A model generated the notes under the pieces. That model did not search any database. It had not been told where the DNA came from and saw nothing but the letters and a program-made list of their open reading frames with translations. A stretch of DNA of 64,000 nt from Chloroflexaceae bacterium. Its GTDB lineage: Bacteria > Chloroflexota > Chloroflexia > Chloroflexales > Chloroflexaceae. The translations under genes were made by a program, and so were the position numbers. The stretch covers positions 1 through 64,000 of the forward strand of contig JANQID010000031.1 of NCBI GenBank assembly GCA_028282325.1, given 5' to 3'. Positions 1-8,578 of the stretch are shown here, piece after piece (position 1 is the stretch's first letter; each line of letters starts with the position of its first letter).

Positions 1-132
1 CCATTCGTAGTTGAGCGGTAGTGGCTCAGTTCCGAATGTCACCCTGAGCGAAGCCGCAGGCACAGTGAAGGGTCTCGGCCGAGATACCTCGCTGCGCTCG
101 GAATGACAAACCACTCGTAGTTGAGCCACTAC
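1..132. repeat. Palindromic intergenic element (REP/MITE-like)
   Basis: The element is a large imperfect palindrome. An outer 11-bp perfect inverted repeat (18-28 with 122-132) encloses arms reading gtcaccctgagcgaagc and gctgcgctcggaatgac around a ggtctcgg/ccgagatacc centre. A 16-bp direct repeat with one mismatch (1-16 and 111-126) flanks the core, like a target duplication. Similar GTCAnnCTGAGCG-type palindromes are common between genes in environmental bacteria. It contains no ORF and may continue to the left of the window. Confidence 0.6.
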
Positions 133-210
133 CCGATTTTGAGGGCCTGCCATGCCAATTGTCACTCGTATCAGGTCTCAAATTATTGTGTATGGAGGAG
201 CATTATCGTT

Positions 211-528
211 ATGCTAACTGAAGATATGGTGCGTGCCGCGCTCAAGAATGTCATCGATCCGGAAATTGGGATCGACATCGTCAACCTGGGGATGATCTAC
301 CGGGTTGACATCGTGGACGGCGGGAAGAAGGTTGACATCGATATGACGCTGACCACCCCGGCCTGCCCGGCGGGGCCGCAGATCCTCGAAGGCGCCCGCC
401 GCGCGGTCATCGACCTGAAGAGCGTCTACCAGGATCTGGAGGATGTGACGATCAACCTGGTCTGGACGCCGTTCTGGAACCCGTCGATGATGACGGACGA
501 GGCGCGCGAGGAGTTGGGGTTTTTCTAG
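211..528 (+). CDS. MIP18/PaaD-type metal-sulfur cluster assembly protein (DUF59)
   Basis: This 105-aa protein has the DUF59 fold. The N-terminal helix is followed by a DPEIG motif (residues 16-20) and an NLGMIY strand. A TTPACPAGP segment carries the conserved cysteine (C52), and the tail reads WTPFWNPSMMTDEAREELGF. Members of the family (SufT, PaaD and MIP18 relatives) help assemble or insert Fe-S clusters. The ATG at 211 is preferred because GGAGGAG lies 10 nt upstream; a longer reading from 121 adds non-conserved residues. No suf or paa genes are adjacent, so the client protein is unknown. The stop codon lies next to a TAGCCGA repeat array. Confidence 0.85.
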   Translation: MLTEDMVRAALKNVIDPEIGIDIVNLGMIYRVDIVDGGKKVDIDMTLTTPACPAGPQILEGARRAVIDLKSVYQDLEDVTINLVWTPFWNPSMMTDEAREELGFF

Positions 529-1098
529 AATAGCCGATAGCCGATAAACGATAGCCGATAGGCGGTAAGCGCAGCGTAGAGGTGAAAGATATTTTGCCCG
601 TCAGGCGTTTGGTCGTGATCGGCTGGTGAAGACCTGTCAGGTGCGGCGGAATAGCCGATAAACGATAGCCGATAGGCGGCAAGCGCAGCAGCGTGCTGGT
701 TGTCGTAGCGTAGAGGCGAAATATCTTTCGCCTGACGGGGATCTGGTCGTGATCGGCTGGTGAAGACCTGTCAGGTGCGGCGGAATAGCCGATAGCCGAT
801 AGCCGATAGGCGGCAAGCGCAGCGTAGAGGTGAAAGATATTTTGCCCGTCAGGCGTTTGGTCGCGCTCGGCTGGTGAAGACCTGTCAGGTGCAGCGGAAT
901 AGCCGATAGCCGATAGCCGATAGGCGGTAAGCGCAGCGTAGGGGTGAAAGATATTTTGCCCGTCAGGCGTTTGGTCGTGATCGGACGGCGAAGACCTGTC
1001 AGGTGCGGCGGAATAGCCGATAGCCGATAGGCGGCAAGCGCAGCGGCGTGCTGATTGTCGTGGCGTAGAGGCGAAAGATATTTCGCCCGTCAGGCGTC
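529..1098. repeat. Nested tandem array: ~114-bp unit containing TAGCCGA heptamers
   Basis: Five copies begin at about 529, 650, 784, 898 and 1012, giving spacings of 121, 134, 114 and 114 bp. Each copy starts with two to four heptamers (TAGCCGA, sometimes TAAACGA). The body contains gaaagatatttt, cccgtcaggcgtttggtc and the palindrome acctgtcaggt. The 121-bp spacing equals 114 plus one heptamer. The 134-bp copy carries about 20 extra bases (gcgtgctggttgtcg), which recur in copy 5. The array is non-coding on both strands. The stretch from 1099 to 1217 contains a GC-rich remnant and inverted heptamers just before the Uma2 stop codon. Confidence 0.85.
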
Positions 1099-1217
1099 GC
1101 GCTTCTGGGCTTCCCTCTGCGCGCCTCTGCGAACTCCGCGGCTCGCCGGATCGCGCAAAAGTTCGCCTGCCGGCTCTTGGGATGCGGCTCTATCGGCTAT
1201 CAATTATCGTTTATCGG

Positions 1218-1832
1218 CTATGAAGAAAATACCTCATCCACGTCGACGCCGAAGCCATCCAGGAGCTTCGAAACGGCGCGCTCGCCGCGATGGAAGATCC
1301 CGTGCTCGACATAGGCCTTGCCGGCAAGCGCGAGTACGGTGATCGTGTCGTTCAGGGGGTTGACGATCCAGTATTCGGGGATGCCAGCCTCCGCGTAATC
1401 GCGCGGCTTCTCATCGATGTCGCGTCCGGGCTGATCGGGGCTTACAACCTCGACCACGAGATCGGCTCCCAGCCAGTATTCATTCTGCCGCCGCGGGTCA
1501 TCGCCGTGTACCAGCAGAAGCAGGTCCGGCTCGCGAAACATGCCGGGACGCACTTCGAGCCTGAGCGGAGCGTAGAAAACGACGCCGCCGCGCGGTCGGA
1601 CAAAAGCCAGCAGACTTAACAGCAGAAAGAGCGAGATCGCCCGATGTTTTTCGGTCGGTATGGGGAGAGCCTCGATGACGCCGTCGGTAAACTCGATGAG
1701 GCGATGGGTCTGTTGGGTCAGGGCGAGATACTGCTCGACGCTCCAAAGCCCTTGCAGAGACTCAAGGTCAATATCGGCGACCTCGTCCGGCCATACCATC
1801 CGCAGCAGCGGGGCGGTTGTTTCGACCGTCAT
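1218..1832 (-). CDS. Uma2 family putative restriction endonuclease (DUF820)
   Basis: This 204-aa protein has the PD-(D/E)XK nuclease pattern of the Uma2/DUF820 family. Visible landmarks are IEFTDGVIEALPIPTEKH near residues 45-62, EPDLLLL, ADLVVEVVSPDQPGRD with the active-site Glu, and KPRDYAEAGIPEYWIV. The family is highly amplified in cyanobacteria and Chloroflexota; its biological role is unproven and it has been linked to mobile DNA or defence. The ATG at 1832 is chosen because GAGGATC precedes it and the domain starts there. The upstream in-frame extension to 1997 crosses an inverted repeat. The TAG stop (1218-1220) is itself part of a TAGCCGATA repeat. Confidence 0.8.
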   Translation of the reverse strand: MTVETTAPLLRMVWPDEVADIDLESLQGLWSVEQYLALTQQTHRLIEFTDGVIEALPIPTEKHRAISLFLLLSLLAFVRPRGGVVFYAPLRLEVRPGMFREPDLLLLVHGDDPRRQNEYWLGADLVVEVVSPDQPGRDIDEKPRDYAEAGIPEYWIVNPLNDTITVLALAGKAYVEHGIFHRGERAVSKLLDGFGVDVDEVFSS

Positions 1833-1971
1833 AGCAGATCCTCGATGTACGTTCTGGGCATTCCGTTGATTGATAGTGTCAGTATGCCGGGTGAATACCG
1901 GCTTCGCAAATGCCCTCAAATCGATTCCCGGACAAGGGCAAAGCGGCGTCTGGCTTGAACTCAGAGAACGC

Positions 1972-2011
1972 AGACCGGGCCAGTTTGGTCTTTGCAAGAC
2001 TGGCCCGGTCT
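1972..2011. repeat. 13-bp inverted repeat (agaccgggccagt)
   Basis: A perfect 13-bp inverted repeat (1972-1984 with 1999-2011) surrounds a 14-nt spacer. It lies between the divergent side of the Uma2 gene and the 3' end of the SBBP-protein gene, so it could act as a terminator for the latter. A related sequence (gggccggtctt/aagaccggccc followed by agtctttgcaag) occurs at 18432-18500, which suggests a dispersed family and not a one-off hairpin. Confidence 0.6.
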
Positions 2012-2038
2012 TGTCAAAGCGTCGTGCGAAAATTGACG

Positions 2039-5000
2039 CTAGCGACGTATCAACGGCAAATAAACGCTCATCGGCGACCCCTCGAAGCTAGATGCAGGGA
2101 AGTTTAAGCCATCAATCAACGGCTGTTCATCAACGACCAACCGCGAGTCCTCTGCTGCGACGATCTGCGCTACAACCTGATAGGGCCCATCAACGCCGCC
2201 GGAAAGTATCTCGCTTCCGTCGAAGTCGAAGGTTATCGTGTTAACGCCTTCCGTCCACGTCGCGCGCGATTGTGCGAGGGTGATCACTTGCCCGCTTGCG
2301 CTTTGCAGCGCTGCCATAGCTGCATAGTCGCCGGCTGTCGTCGCCACGTAGTTCGCAGAGACGCGCAGCGTCTCATAGAGTCCATTCCCGTCCTGATCAA
2401 TCGGCGCGACGGTGACATCGCCCTGGCGTTGCACACCGTCGGCCCGTACGGTGATCATCTCGTCCGTTTGCCGTGCGAACGGTGCGCCAGCATTGCCGGT
2501 AGCAGTAACCGTCAGGATGTGCGGTCCAGCGCTCGTGGGCGCAGTCAGTTGGCCGGTATAGAGCCCCGGCGCGGTGCGGGTCAGCGAGATCTCTTGCGCA
2601 CCGCTCTCCGTTGGCAAGCTGGCGACGATAGTCGCGCCGTCGATTGGCGTCGTTCCGTCGCTCATTGTCGCACTAATCGTGAATGATTGGCCTGAGGCGA
2701 CCGATGTCGGTCGATCAATGTTTATCGTTAGTGGCGACTCCAGCGCGGCGAAGAGCGCATAGGTCGTTTCGGTGGCGACATCGGTCGCCGCAATCGTCGC
2801 CGTCCAGCGCCCGGCAGGCGGGTTGGGCAAACTATAGGCAATGGTTGGTGGATCGCCTGGATCGGTTGGCCCATAGTATTGGGCGCCTGGAATAACCTGA
2901 GACACGTTCGCGGCAGTGATCAGCGTCCCATCAGGAGCGGTGAGATTCAGACTCAGCTGACCGTTACTCGAACCTAGCAGGATATCGACATAGGAGCCAT
3001 CAATATCGAGCGTAGTTGTTTCGGTTCCTCCTGTGCGTATCACTCCACTTCGCATCGGCGTAAATCCACCCTGGTTGGTTGCAGACTGGGTCGGGAGGGC
3101 ATTTAGGACCGGATCGCGCATATCGCTACAGGCGCCTGGAGAACGCGTTTGGATGAAATCACCAACACACGTTTCAACACGCTCATCGTCGAAGTACCAC
3201 GGATGTTGGGCCCATGGAAAGCTGGAAGAGTGTGAGGAGTCGCTATAACGACGGGCGATATTGCTCCCCTTGACAATCAAGATATCGTCGCGCAACGGTC
3301 GGCCAATGTAGGGAATACTAGACCGCCGATCATATGAATACCCTGTGGCGCTCCGGAAGCCGACAATTCCGTCGTTACGTCCTTCGGTTAGGTTCAAGAA
3401 AACCATATAAACGGGTCCGCCCGATCCGCCGACAAAAAGGTAGGGCACTTCGTTCTGCGGTTGATGCGCGAGATTAAAGAGCCGCATCTCATCACTGCCA
3501 AGCTGGCACAGGCCAGGATTGATGAAACAAATGGTGCCTTTGACGAAACTGGTCTTTGGATTCAAGAGAGTGGCAATCTTGATCAGCGAACCGAGAGTTA
3601 CCCCAACATGCGGCGACCCTAATGTCACAAGTGCTTCGACATTGTTGTCATAGTCGTTGCCTTCAATATAGGCCCGACTGACCAGTCCACCCATCGAGTG
3701 CGCCACGAGCAGCACCTTACCGTCGCTATCACGTCCGGCGACAGACGCGATCTGTGGCGACAGGCAATCATGGGCCGCGTCTTCCGCACGAATGGTGCGA
3801 TATGCGCTGGTGGTCCAGTTAGCCAGGTAGACTTCGTACCCCTGGTCGAGCAGAAGCTGTCCTACACGGTCGTAGTCTTCTGTCACAGTTTCAGGATTCG
3901 TCGGCGCCGTAAATGCTGTTGGCGTACAGTTGAACTTATCGATTCGAAATTCACCGCCTTGCCAGCCATGGACGATAATTGCCACGTCGATGTCTGCGCC
4001 GACCACATCTCCAATCTTCGCCACGAAGGCGTCCACAGTGCCACCGAGGGTCGGCTGGAGGGGGCTCCGGGTGGGGAAGTTCGTGGAAGACGTTCTGCCC
4101 GTGACATAGGCATTGCCCGCACCGTCCACCGCGATGCCAGAGCCCCAATCATCGCTGCTGCCGCCGAGGAAGGTGCTGTAGACCAGGGCGCTGCCCGCCG
4201 CGTTCAGCTTGGTCACGAAGGCGTCATCATAGTCCCCGCCGAAGGTCGGCTGGAGCGGGCTCCGGGTGGGGAAATCACTCGAATAGGTATACCCCGTGAC
4301 ATAGGCATTGCCGGCGCCGTCCACCGCGATGCCCTCGCCCCAATTACCGTCGCTGCCGCCGAGGTAGGTGCTATAGACCAGGGCGCTGCCGTCCGGGTTC
4401 AGCTTCGTCACGAAGGCGTTCAAAGCGCCGCCGAGGGTCGGCTGGAGGGGGCTCCGGGTGGGGAAATCACTCGAATAGGTATACCCCGTGACATAGGCAT
4501 TGCCGGCGCCGTCCACCGCGATGCCCTCGCCCCGATCATAGTTGCCGCCGCCGAGGTAAGTGCTGTAGATCAGGGCGCTGCCGTCCGGGTTCAGCTTCGC
4601 CACGAAGGCGTCACCACCGAAGGTCGGCTGGAGGGGGCTCCGGGTGGGGAAGTTCGTGGAAATCGTAGAGCCCGTGACATAGGCATTGCCCGCGCCGTCC
4701 ACCGCGATGCCGTGGCCCCAATCACTGTCGCTGCCGCCGAGGAAGGTGCTATAGACCAGGGCGCTGCCGTCCGGGTTCAGCTTCGTCACGAAGGCGTCAT
4801 CATAGCCCCCGCCGAAGGTCGGCTGGAGGGGGTTCTGGGTGGGGAAGTTCGTGGACCGCGTAAACCCCGTGACATAGGCATTGCCGGTGCCGTCCACCGC
4901 GATGCCGTGGCCCCCATCCCAGTAGCCGCCGCCGAGGTAGGTGCTGTAGATCAGGGCGCTGCCGTCCGGGTTCAGCTTGGTCACGAAGGCGTCATAATCG

Positions 5001-6205
5001 CCCCCGCCGAAGGTCGGCTGGAGGGGGCTCCGGGTGGGGAAGTTCGTGGAAGACGTATACCCCGTGACATAGGCATTGCCGGTGCCGTCCACCGCGATGC
5101 CCTCGCCCCAATCACCGCTGCTGCCGCCGAGGAAGGTGCTATAGACCAGGGCGCTGCCGTCCGGGTTCAGCTTGGTCACGAAGGCGTTCAAAGCGCCACC
5201 GAAAGTCGGCTGGAGGGGGCTCCGGGTGGGGAAGTTCGTGGAAGTCGTATACCCCGTGACATAGGCATTGCCCTCGCTGTCCACCGCGATGCCCTCGCCC
5301 CAATCATCGCCGCTGCCGCCGAGGTAGGTGCTATACACCAGGGTCGGGTCGATCACCAGCGGGTGGGCCGGGTCGTAGCTGCCCAGCGCAAAGCTGACCA
5401 GGCCATCGCTCCCCACCGCGTAGCCAGCGGATACAGTGACCCGCTCGCCATCCACAGTCTGCCAGGCCACGGGCGCCTGCTCGCTCAGGGTCGCGCCGTC
5501 GGGCAGTTGGATGCGCAGGTCGCCGGTCTGCACATCCACGCTCACGCCCTCGGCCCCCGCATAGCGCCAGGCGATTTGTGCAGGGTCAGCGCCGGGTGCG
5601 ACGACATAGGTGCCCTTGAGTTGGCCCTCAGCCCCATCGTAGCGCAGGTCGATGCCGTCGTAGATCCCCTCGTAGACAATGCCCGCATAGGTCGGTAGAT
5701 TGGTGCGCCACTGGGCCGGGTCGTTGCCGATGAAGTAGTTCACAATCCCCGGCAACTGCGCGGCCCCGGCGATCGCTGGCGCGGGGTTGGCATCGACGAA
5801 CTGCATCCGCACAACGCTAACTGGGCGCGGCGCAGAATCTTCAAGCGGAGCCAGTGGATCGAGCCGAGCCAGCGGATCGGGACGATTCGGCTGCTCAGAT
5901 CCCTGGGGCAGCGCCAGCACAACCTCACTCTCAGTGAAAAAGATCGTCCCGCCCATTCCGCGCACCTGGAAGCGCACCGCCGGGTCGGTCTGGCCGGCGT
6001 TGGGCACGAAGGAGAGCGGCAGTTTGCCAAAATCAGGCGCCGCGACCGGCGCGGCGGCGGGCGGCGGCGCGGTCGGGACCAATGGCTGCACGCGCGTGAG
6101 CTGGAATGGCAGCAGCGCGAGCAGGGCGAACAGCACGAGCAGAGCCATAAGCGAACGTGGAACCGACCCGGACGACGGATACGGACGGGGTGCTGGCGCC
6201 AACAT
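2039..6205 (-). CDS. Exported SBBP-repeat protein with embedded lipase-like alpha/beta-hydrolase domain
   Basis: This 1388-aa protein starts at ATG 6205 behind AGGAGG. A hydrophobic signal segment (about residues 15-35) precedes an N-terminal domain of the type that accompanies SBBP repeats (FVPNAGQTDPAVRF). Seven copies of a ~63-residue repeat follow (YSTYLGGS...GIAVD..GNAYVTG.T.S.NFPT..PLQP). Next comes an alpha/beta-hydrolase segment with IIVHGW and the nucleophile elbow VAHSMGGLVSR, resembling PGAP1/lipase proteins. Immunoglobulin-like or bacterial-surface modules lie in the C-terminal third. The last residues are VYLPLIRR, a tail seen repeatedly on Chloroflexota exported proteins. SBBP repeats are thought to form beta-propellers. 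The substrate is unknown. The strand opposite the repeats also stays open, but this is a compositional shadow. Confidence 0.85.
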   Translation of the reverse strand: MLAPAPRPYPSSGSVPRSLMALLVLFALLALLPFQLTRVQPLVPTAPPPAAAPVAAPDFGKLPLSFVPNAGQTDPAVRFQVRGMGGTIFFTESEVVLALPQGSEQPNRPDPLARLDPLAPLEDSAPRPVSVVRMQFVDANPAPAIAGAAQLPGIVNYFIGNDPAQWRTNLPTYAGIVYEGIYDGIDLRYDGAEGQLKGTYVVAPGADPAQIAWRYAGAEGVSVDVQTGDLRIQLPDGATLSEQAPVAWQTVDGERVTVSAGYAVGSDGLVSFALGSYDPAHPLVIDPTLVYSTYLGGSGDDWGEGIAVDSEGNAYVTGYTTSTNFPTRSPLQPTFGGALNAFVTKLNPDGSALVYSTFLGGSSGDWGEGIAVDGTGNAYVTGYTSSTNFPTRSPLQPTFGGGDYDAFVTKLNPDGSALIYSTYLGGGYWDGGHGIAVDGTGNAYVTGFTRSTNFPTQNPLQPTFGGGYDDAFVTKLNPDGSALVYSTFLGGSDSDWGHGIAVDGAGNAYVTGSTISTNFPTRSPLQPTFGGDAFVAKLNPDGSALIYSTYLGGGNYDRGEGIAVDGAGNAYVTGYTYSSDFPTRSPLQPTLGGALNAFVTKLNPDGSALVYSTYLGGSDGNWGEGIAVDGAGNAYVTGYTYSSDFPTRSPLQPTFGGDYDDAFVTKLNAAGSALVYSTFLGGSSDDWGSGIAVDGAGNAYVTGRTSSTNFPTRSPLQPTLGGTVDAFVAKIGDVVGADIDVAIIVHGWQGGEFRIDKFNCTPTAFTAPTNPETVTEDYDRVGQLLLDQGYEVYLANWTTSAYRTIRAEDAAHDCLSPQIASVAGRDSDGKVLLVAHSMGGLVSRAYIEGNDYDNNVEALVTLGSPHVGVTLGSLIKIATLLNPKTSFVKGTICFINPGLCQLGSDEMRLFNLAHQPQNEVPYLFVGGSGGPVYMVFLNLTEGRNDGIVGFRSATGYSYDRRSSIPYIGRPLRDDILIVKGSNIARRYSDSSHSSSFPWAQHPWYFDDERVETCVGDFIQTRSPGACSDMRDPVLNALPTQSATNQGGFTPMRSGVIRTGGTETTTLDIDGSYVDILLGSSNGQLSLNLTAPDGTLITAANVSQVIPGAQYYGPTDPGDPPTIAYSLPNPPAGRWTATIAATDVATETTYALFAALESPLTINIDRPTSVASGQSFTISATMSDGTTPIDGATIVASLPTESGAQEISLTRTAPGLYTGQLTAPTSAGPHILTVTATGNAGAPFARQTDEMITVRADGVQRQGDVTVAPIDQDGNGLYETLRVSANYVATTAGDYAAMAALQSASGQVITLAQSRATWTEGVNTITFDFDGSEILSGGVDGPYQVVAQIVAAEDSRLVVDEQPLIDGLNFPASSFEGSPMSVYLPLIRR

Positions 6206-6438
6206 GGAAAAAACCTCCTGGCAGCGAGCGATCTCGGATCGCTCGGTACACCAATGAATCAACCGACAGTCGTATACATGCCCTTTGTAATATTAGTAAC
6301 AAAACGCCCGGTTTTTGATTGCGCCTGGCGAATATTGGGCGAATGTCGCGTCGGCGTTCTATTAACTCAGCCCCGGCGTTTGCCGCGGCGATGTAGTTTT
6401 CTGAGATGGCAAACTGACGGTAGTGGCTTCAGCGCCTA

Positions 6439-6447
6439 TGTTATACT
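6439..6447 (+). promoter_or_regulatory. Candidate extended -10 promoter of the helicase-DarT-ARH operon
   Basis: TGTTATACT matches an extended -10 element (TGn-TATACT) about 40 nt before the helicase ATG at 6489. No good -35 hexamer is visible at the expected distance. A second TATAAT (6481-6486) lies too close to the start codon to serve the same ATG unless transcripts begin inside the gene. No clear Shine-Dalgarno sequence precedes 6489. Confidence 0.35.
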
Positions 6448-6488
6448 AAAATGAAATTTAGCATCCCTGCAACTACACTATATAATCT

Positions 6489-7877
6489 ATGCCTTTACCG
6501 ACGCCAAAAGGCCGCCAACGCGAGATCGTCTATCTACCTGAACAGGGACATACAGTTGTGCTTGGCGCCGCGGGCAGCGGCAAAACAACAATGGCGATAT
6601 TGCGCGCCCATTATCTGGCTGCTTTGACCGGGCAAAGAGTTTTGCTCGTCACGTTTAATCGGGCGCTCGTCACATATCTCAAGGCTCTCGCCGAACGACA
6701 ACAATTGCCGTCGAGCGTCACAGTTGAAAACTACCATCGGTTTGCGCGAGGATATTTGGGGAATCGCGGTCTTATGGCAGACAATGCGATTGTTCCCCAA
6801 GATGAACGTCAGCGGATCATCGAGGAGGCGTTGCGCGATCTGCACGAGCAGTTGCAGGGTGACAGACTTCAGAAAATGTCAGCGCGGTTCTTTGCCGAGG
6901 AAAGCAAGTGGATTGCCGGCAGCGCCATTCAGAATAGCGCCGACTATGTCGATTCACGGCAAGGCGTCGGAGGAGTAACATGGAGTGAGCCTGAATGTGA
7001 GCTAATCTTAAAGGTACACCAGCGCTACCTGCAACTCCGTGCTCAACGCGGGTATCGGTATGACTGGGATGATCTGGCGCTCAATGTCGAAGAGGCAATT
7101 GCCCAGGACAATACGCCGCGCCGATACCATCACATCGTTATTGATGAAGGGCAAGATTTTACTCCTGCAATGCTGCGTTCACTGACTCAGGCTATTCCGT
7201 CAGACGGAAGCCTGACGCTCTTCGGCGATATGGCGCAGCAAATCTATGGCAACCGTATCTCCTGGCGTACGGCCGGTCTGCAACCTGCGGGGATACTTGA
7301 ATTTCGGGAGAACTATCGCAACAGCAGTGAAATTGCGGCGCTGGCTCTTGCTATGACTCGGACGCCGGCGTTCCGTGACGTACCTGATCTGGTTCAGCCG
7401 AATAATGTGCGTGCGAGGGGATTGCCACCGGCATTGGTTCGCTGTAGTTCACCCGAAGAAGAGCGGCAACTCATTGTTGACCAGGCAAAGGCTGCGCTGC
7501 AACGCCGGCAATCAGTGGCAATCCTCGTCAGGAAGCGCGAGGGCGAGGACTATTATCTTGATGAGTTTCGTCAATCGCAGCGGCTTCACCGTGATTTACA
7601 AACCTGGTCGCCAGGCGGAATATCTATCGGAACCTACCACGCAGCCAAAGGGCTGGAGTTTGATGTCGTGTTGCTGCCTCGCTGCGAAGCTGCGTTCATA
7701 CCTGACCCGGATCGCCTGCATGCCTTCCGCGATCAGGAAGAAGCTCTGGCTCAGGAAGCTCGCCTGTTGTATGTTGCGATTACGCGTGCGCGGGTTCGTT
7801 TGATTCTGACCTACACGGACGCACGGACAACGCTTCTGCCAGATGATATGACGTTGTACCAGGTAATCAGTCAATGA
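6489..7877 (+). CDS. UvrD-like superfamily I helicase / ATP-binding protein
   Basis: This 462-aa protein carries the core SF1A motifs. Walker A GAAGSGKT lies at about 26-33, Walker B IVIDEGQDF at about 216-224, and a QIYG motif III region follows. Motif V/VI-like segments are GTYHAAKGLEFDVVLLP and LLYVAITRARVRLIL. It is shorter than PcrA/UvrD (~720 aa) and lacks most of the 1B/2B insertions, so it resembles the compact helicases found in defence islands. It is the first gene of a three-gene unit: its stop overlaps the next start by 4 nt (ATGA), implying translational coupling. In this context it may process or sense DNA during infection or damage; that role is inferred. Confidence 0.85.
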   Translation: MPLPTPKGRQREIVYLPEQGHTVVLGAAGSGKTTMAILRAHYLAALTGQRVLLVTFNRALVTYLKALAERQQLPSSVTVENYHRFARGYLGNRGLMADNAIVPQDERQRIIEEALRDLHEQLQGDRLQKMSARFFAEESKWIAGSAIQNSADYVDSRQGVGGVTWSEPECELILKVHQRYLQLRAQRGYRYDWDDLALNVEEAIAQDNTPRRYHHIVIDEGQDFTPAMLRSLTQAIPSDGSLTLFGDMAQQIYGNRISWRTAGLQPAGILEFRENYRNSSEIAALALAMTRTPAFRDVPDLVQPNNVRARGLPPALVRCSSPEEERQLIVDQAKAALQRRQSVAILVRKREGEDYYLDEFRQSQRLHRDLQTWSPGGISIGTYHAAKGLEFDVVLLPRCEAAFIPDPDRLHAFRDQEEALAQEARLLYVAITRARVRLILTYTDARTTLLPDDMTLYQVISQ

Positions 7878-8569
7878 GTGATTATGATGCCATTCAAGCA
7901 GATGCCAGGCGACGTGGTATAACCCGCCTGTGTCATTTTATGCAGTCGCGGAAGCTACCGCACGTTCTCGCCGAAATACAGGCGCTGCTCCCAACGCAAC
8001 AACTGCGTGATCGCTATCCAGACGTGTTGGATGTCACCGATAAGGAACGACTCGATGGACGCCTGGATTATGTATGCTGCTCCATCGAGTATCCGAATTC
8101 GTGGTATTTTCGCAAGATTCAGAACCGCGATCCGCTGTTCAAAGACTGGGTGATTATCTGCCTCGATCCGGCATTGATATGGGAGCGAGAAGCGCTGTTT
8201 TCGCCGAGAAACGCAGCCGCTCAGGGAGGCGCTCTACTCCAACCAGGATGGCAGGGATGGCAAGCGCTTTTTATGTCTCAAGTGATTGGAGCATATGACA
8301 AAACATACGCGCGTTCCACGCGAATGCTTGACTGCTGCCCCACCGATGACCAGGCTGAAGCGCTGATCCCTGATGCGATACCTCAGCGCTATATCAAGGC
8401 AATTGTCGTTAAAGATGCACAGCAAGCATATAAAGAACAGACGCGACTTGAGACGCTCGGTGTGCAGCCATTCTTTCCATGGATAGCGGCCCCCGTGCTG
8501 TTTACGACTGATTGGAGCACTCTGGTGCGACAAGGGCAGCGTCCTGATGAGAAACGCTTCGTGAAGTAG
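7874..8569 (+). CDS. DarT-like DNA ADP-ribosyltransferase (DUF4433 family)
   Basis: This 231-aa protein resembles the DarT family. It has an N-terminal ITRLCHF (H21 in the NAD-binding position) and CCSIEYPNSWYF at about 68-79. The catalytic-type motif CPTDDQAEALIP at about 155-166 places a Glu (E162) where DarT enzymes keep their catalytic Glu, and RYIKAIVVKD follows. DarT proteins transfer ADP-ribose from NAD+ to bases in single-stranded DNA and are toxic without a partner that removes the mark. Here no macrodomain DarG follows; the next gene is an ADP-ribosylglycohydrolase. Coupling to the upstream helicase is tight (4-nt overlap). Which base is modified cannot be read from sequence. Confidence 0.75.
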   Translation: MSDYDAIQADARRRGITRLCHFMQSRKLPHVLAEIQALLPTQQLRDRYPDVLDVTDKERLDGRLDYVCCSIEYPNSWYFRKIQNRDPLFKDWVIICLDPALIWEREALFSPRNAAAQGGALLQPGWQGWQALFMSQVIGAYDKTYARSTRMLDCCPTDDQAEALIPDAIPQRYIKAIVVKDAQQAYKEQTRLETLGVQPFFPWIAAPVLFTTDWSTLVRQGQRPDEKRFVK

Positions 8570-8578
8570 GGTAATGAT

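Noticed and set aside
3698-5698. Long plus-strand ORF with repeated RDIGIAGAVHRDA-type motifs
   Set aside because: It is the antisense of the SBBP repeats. Its own repeat period equals that of the repeats and it has no signal, domain or ribosome-binding site.
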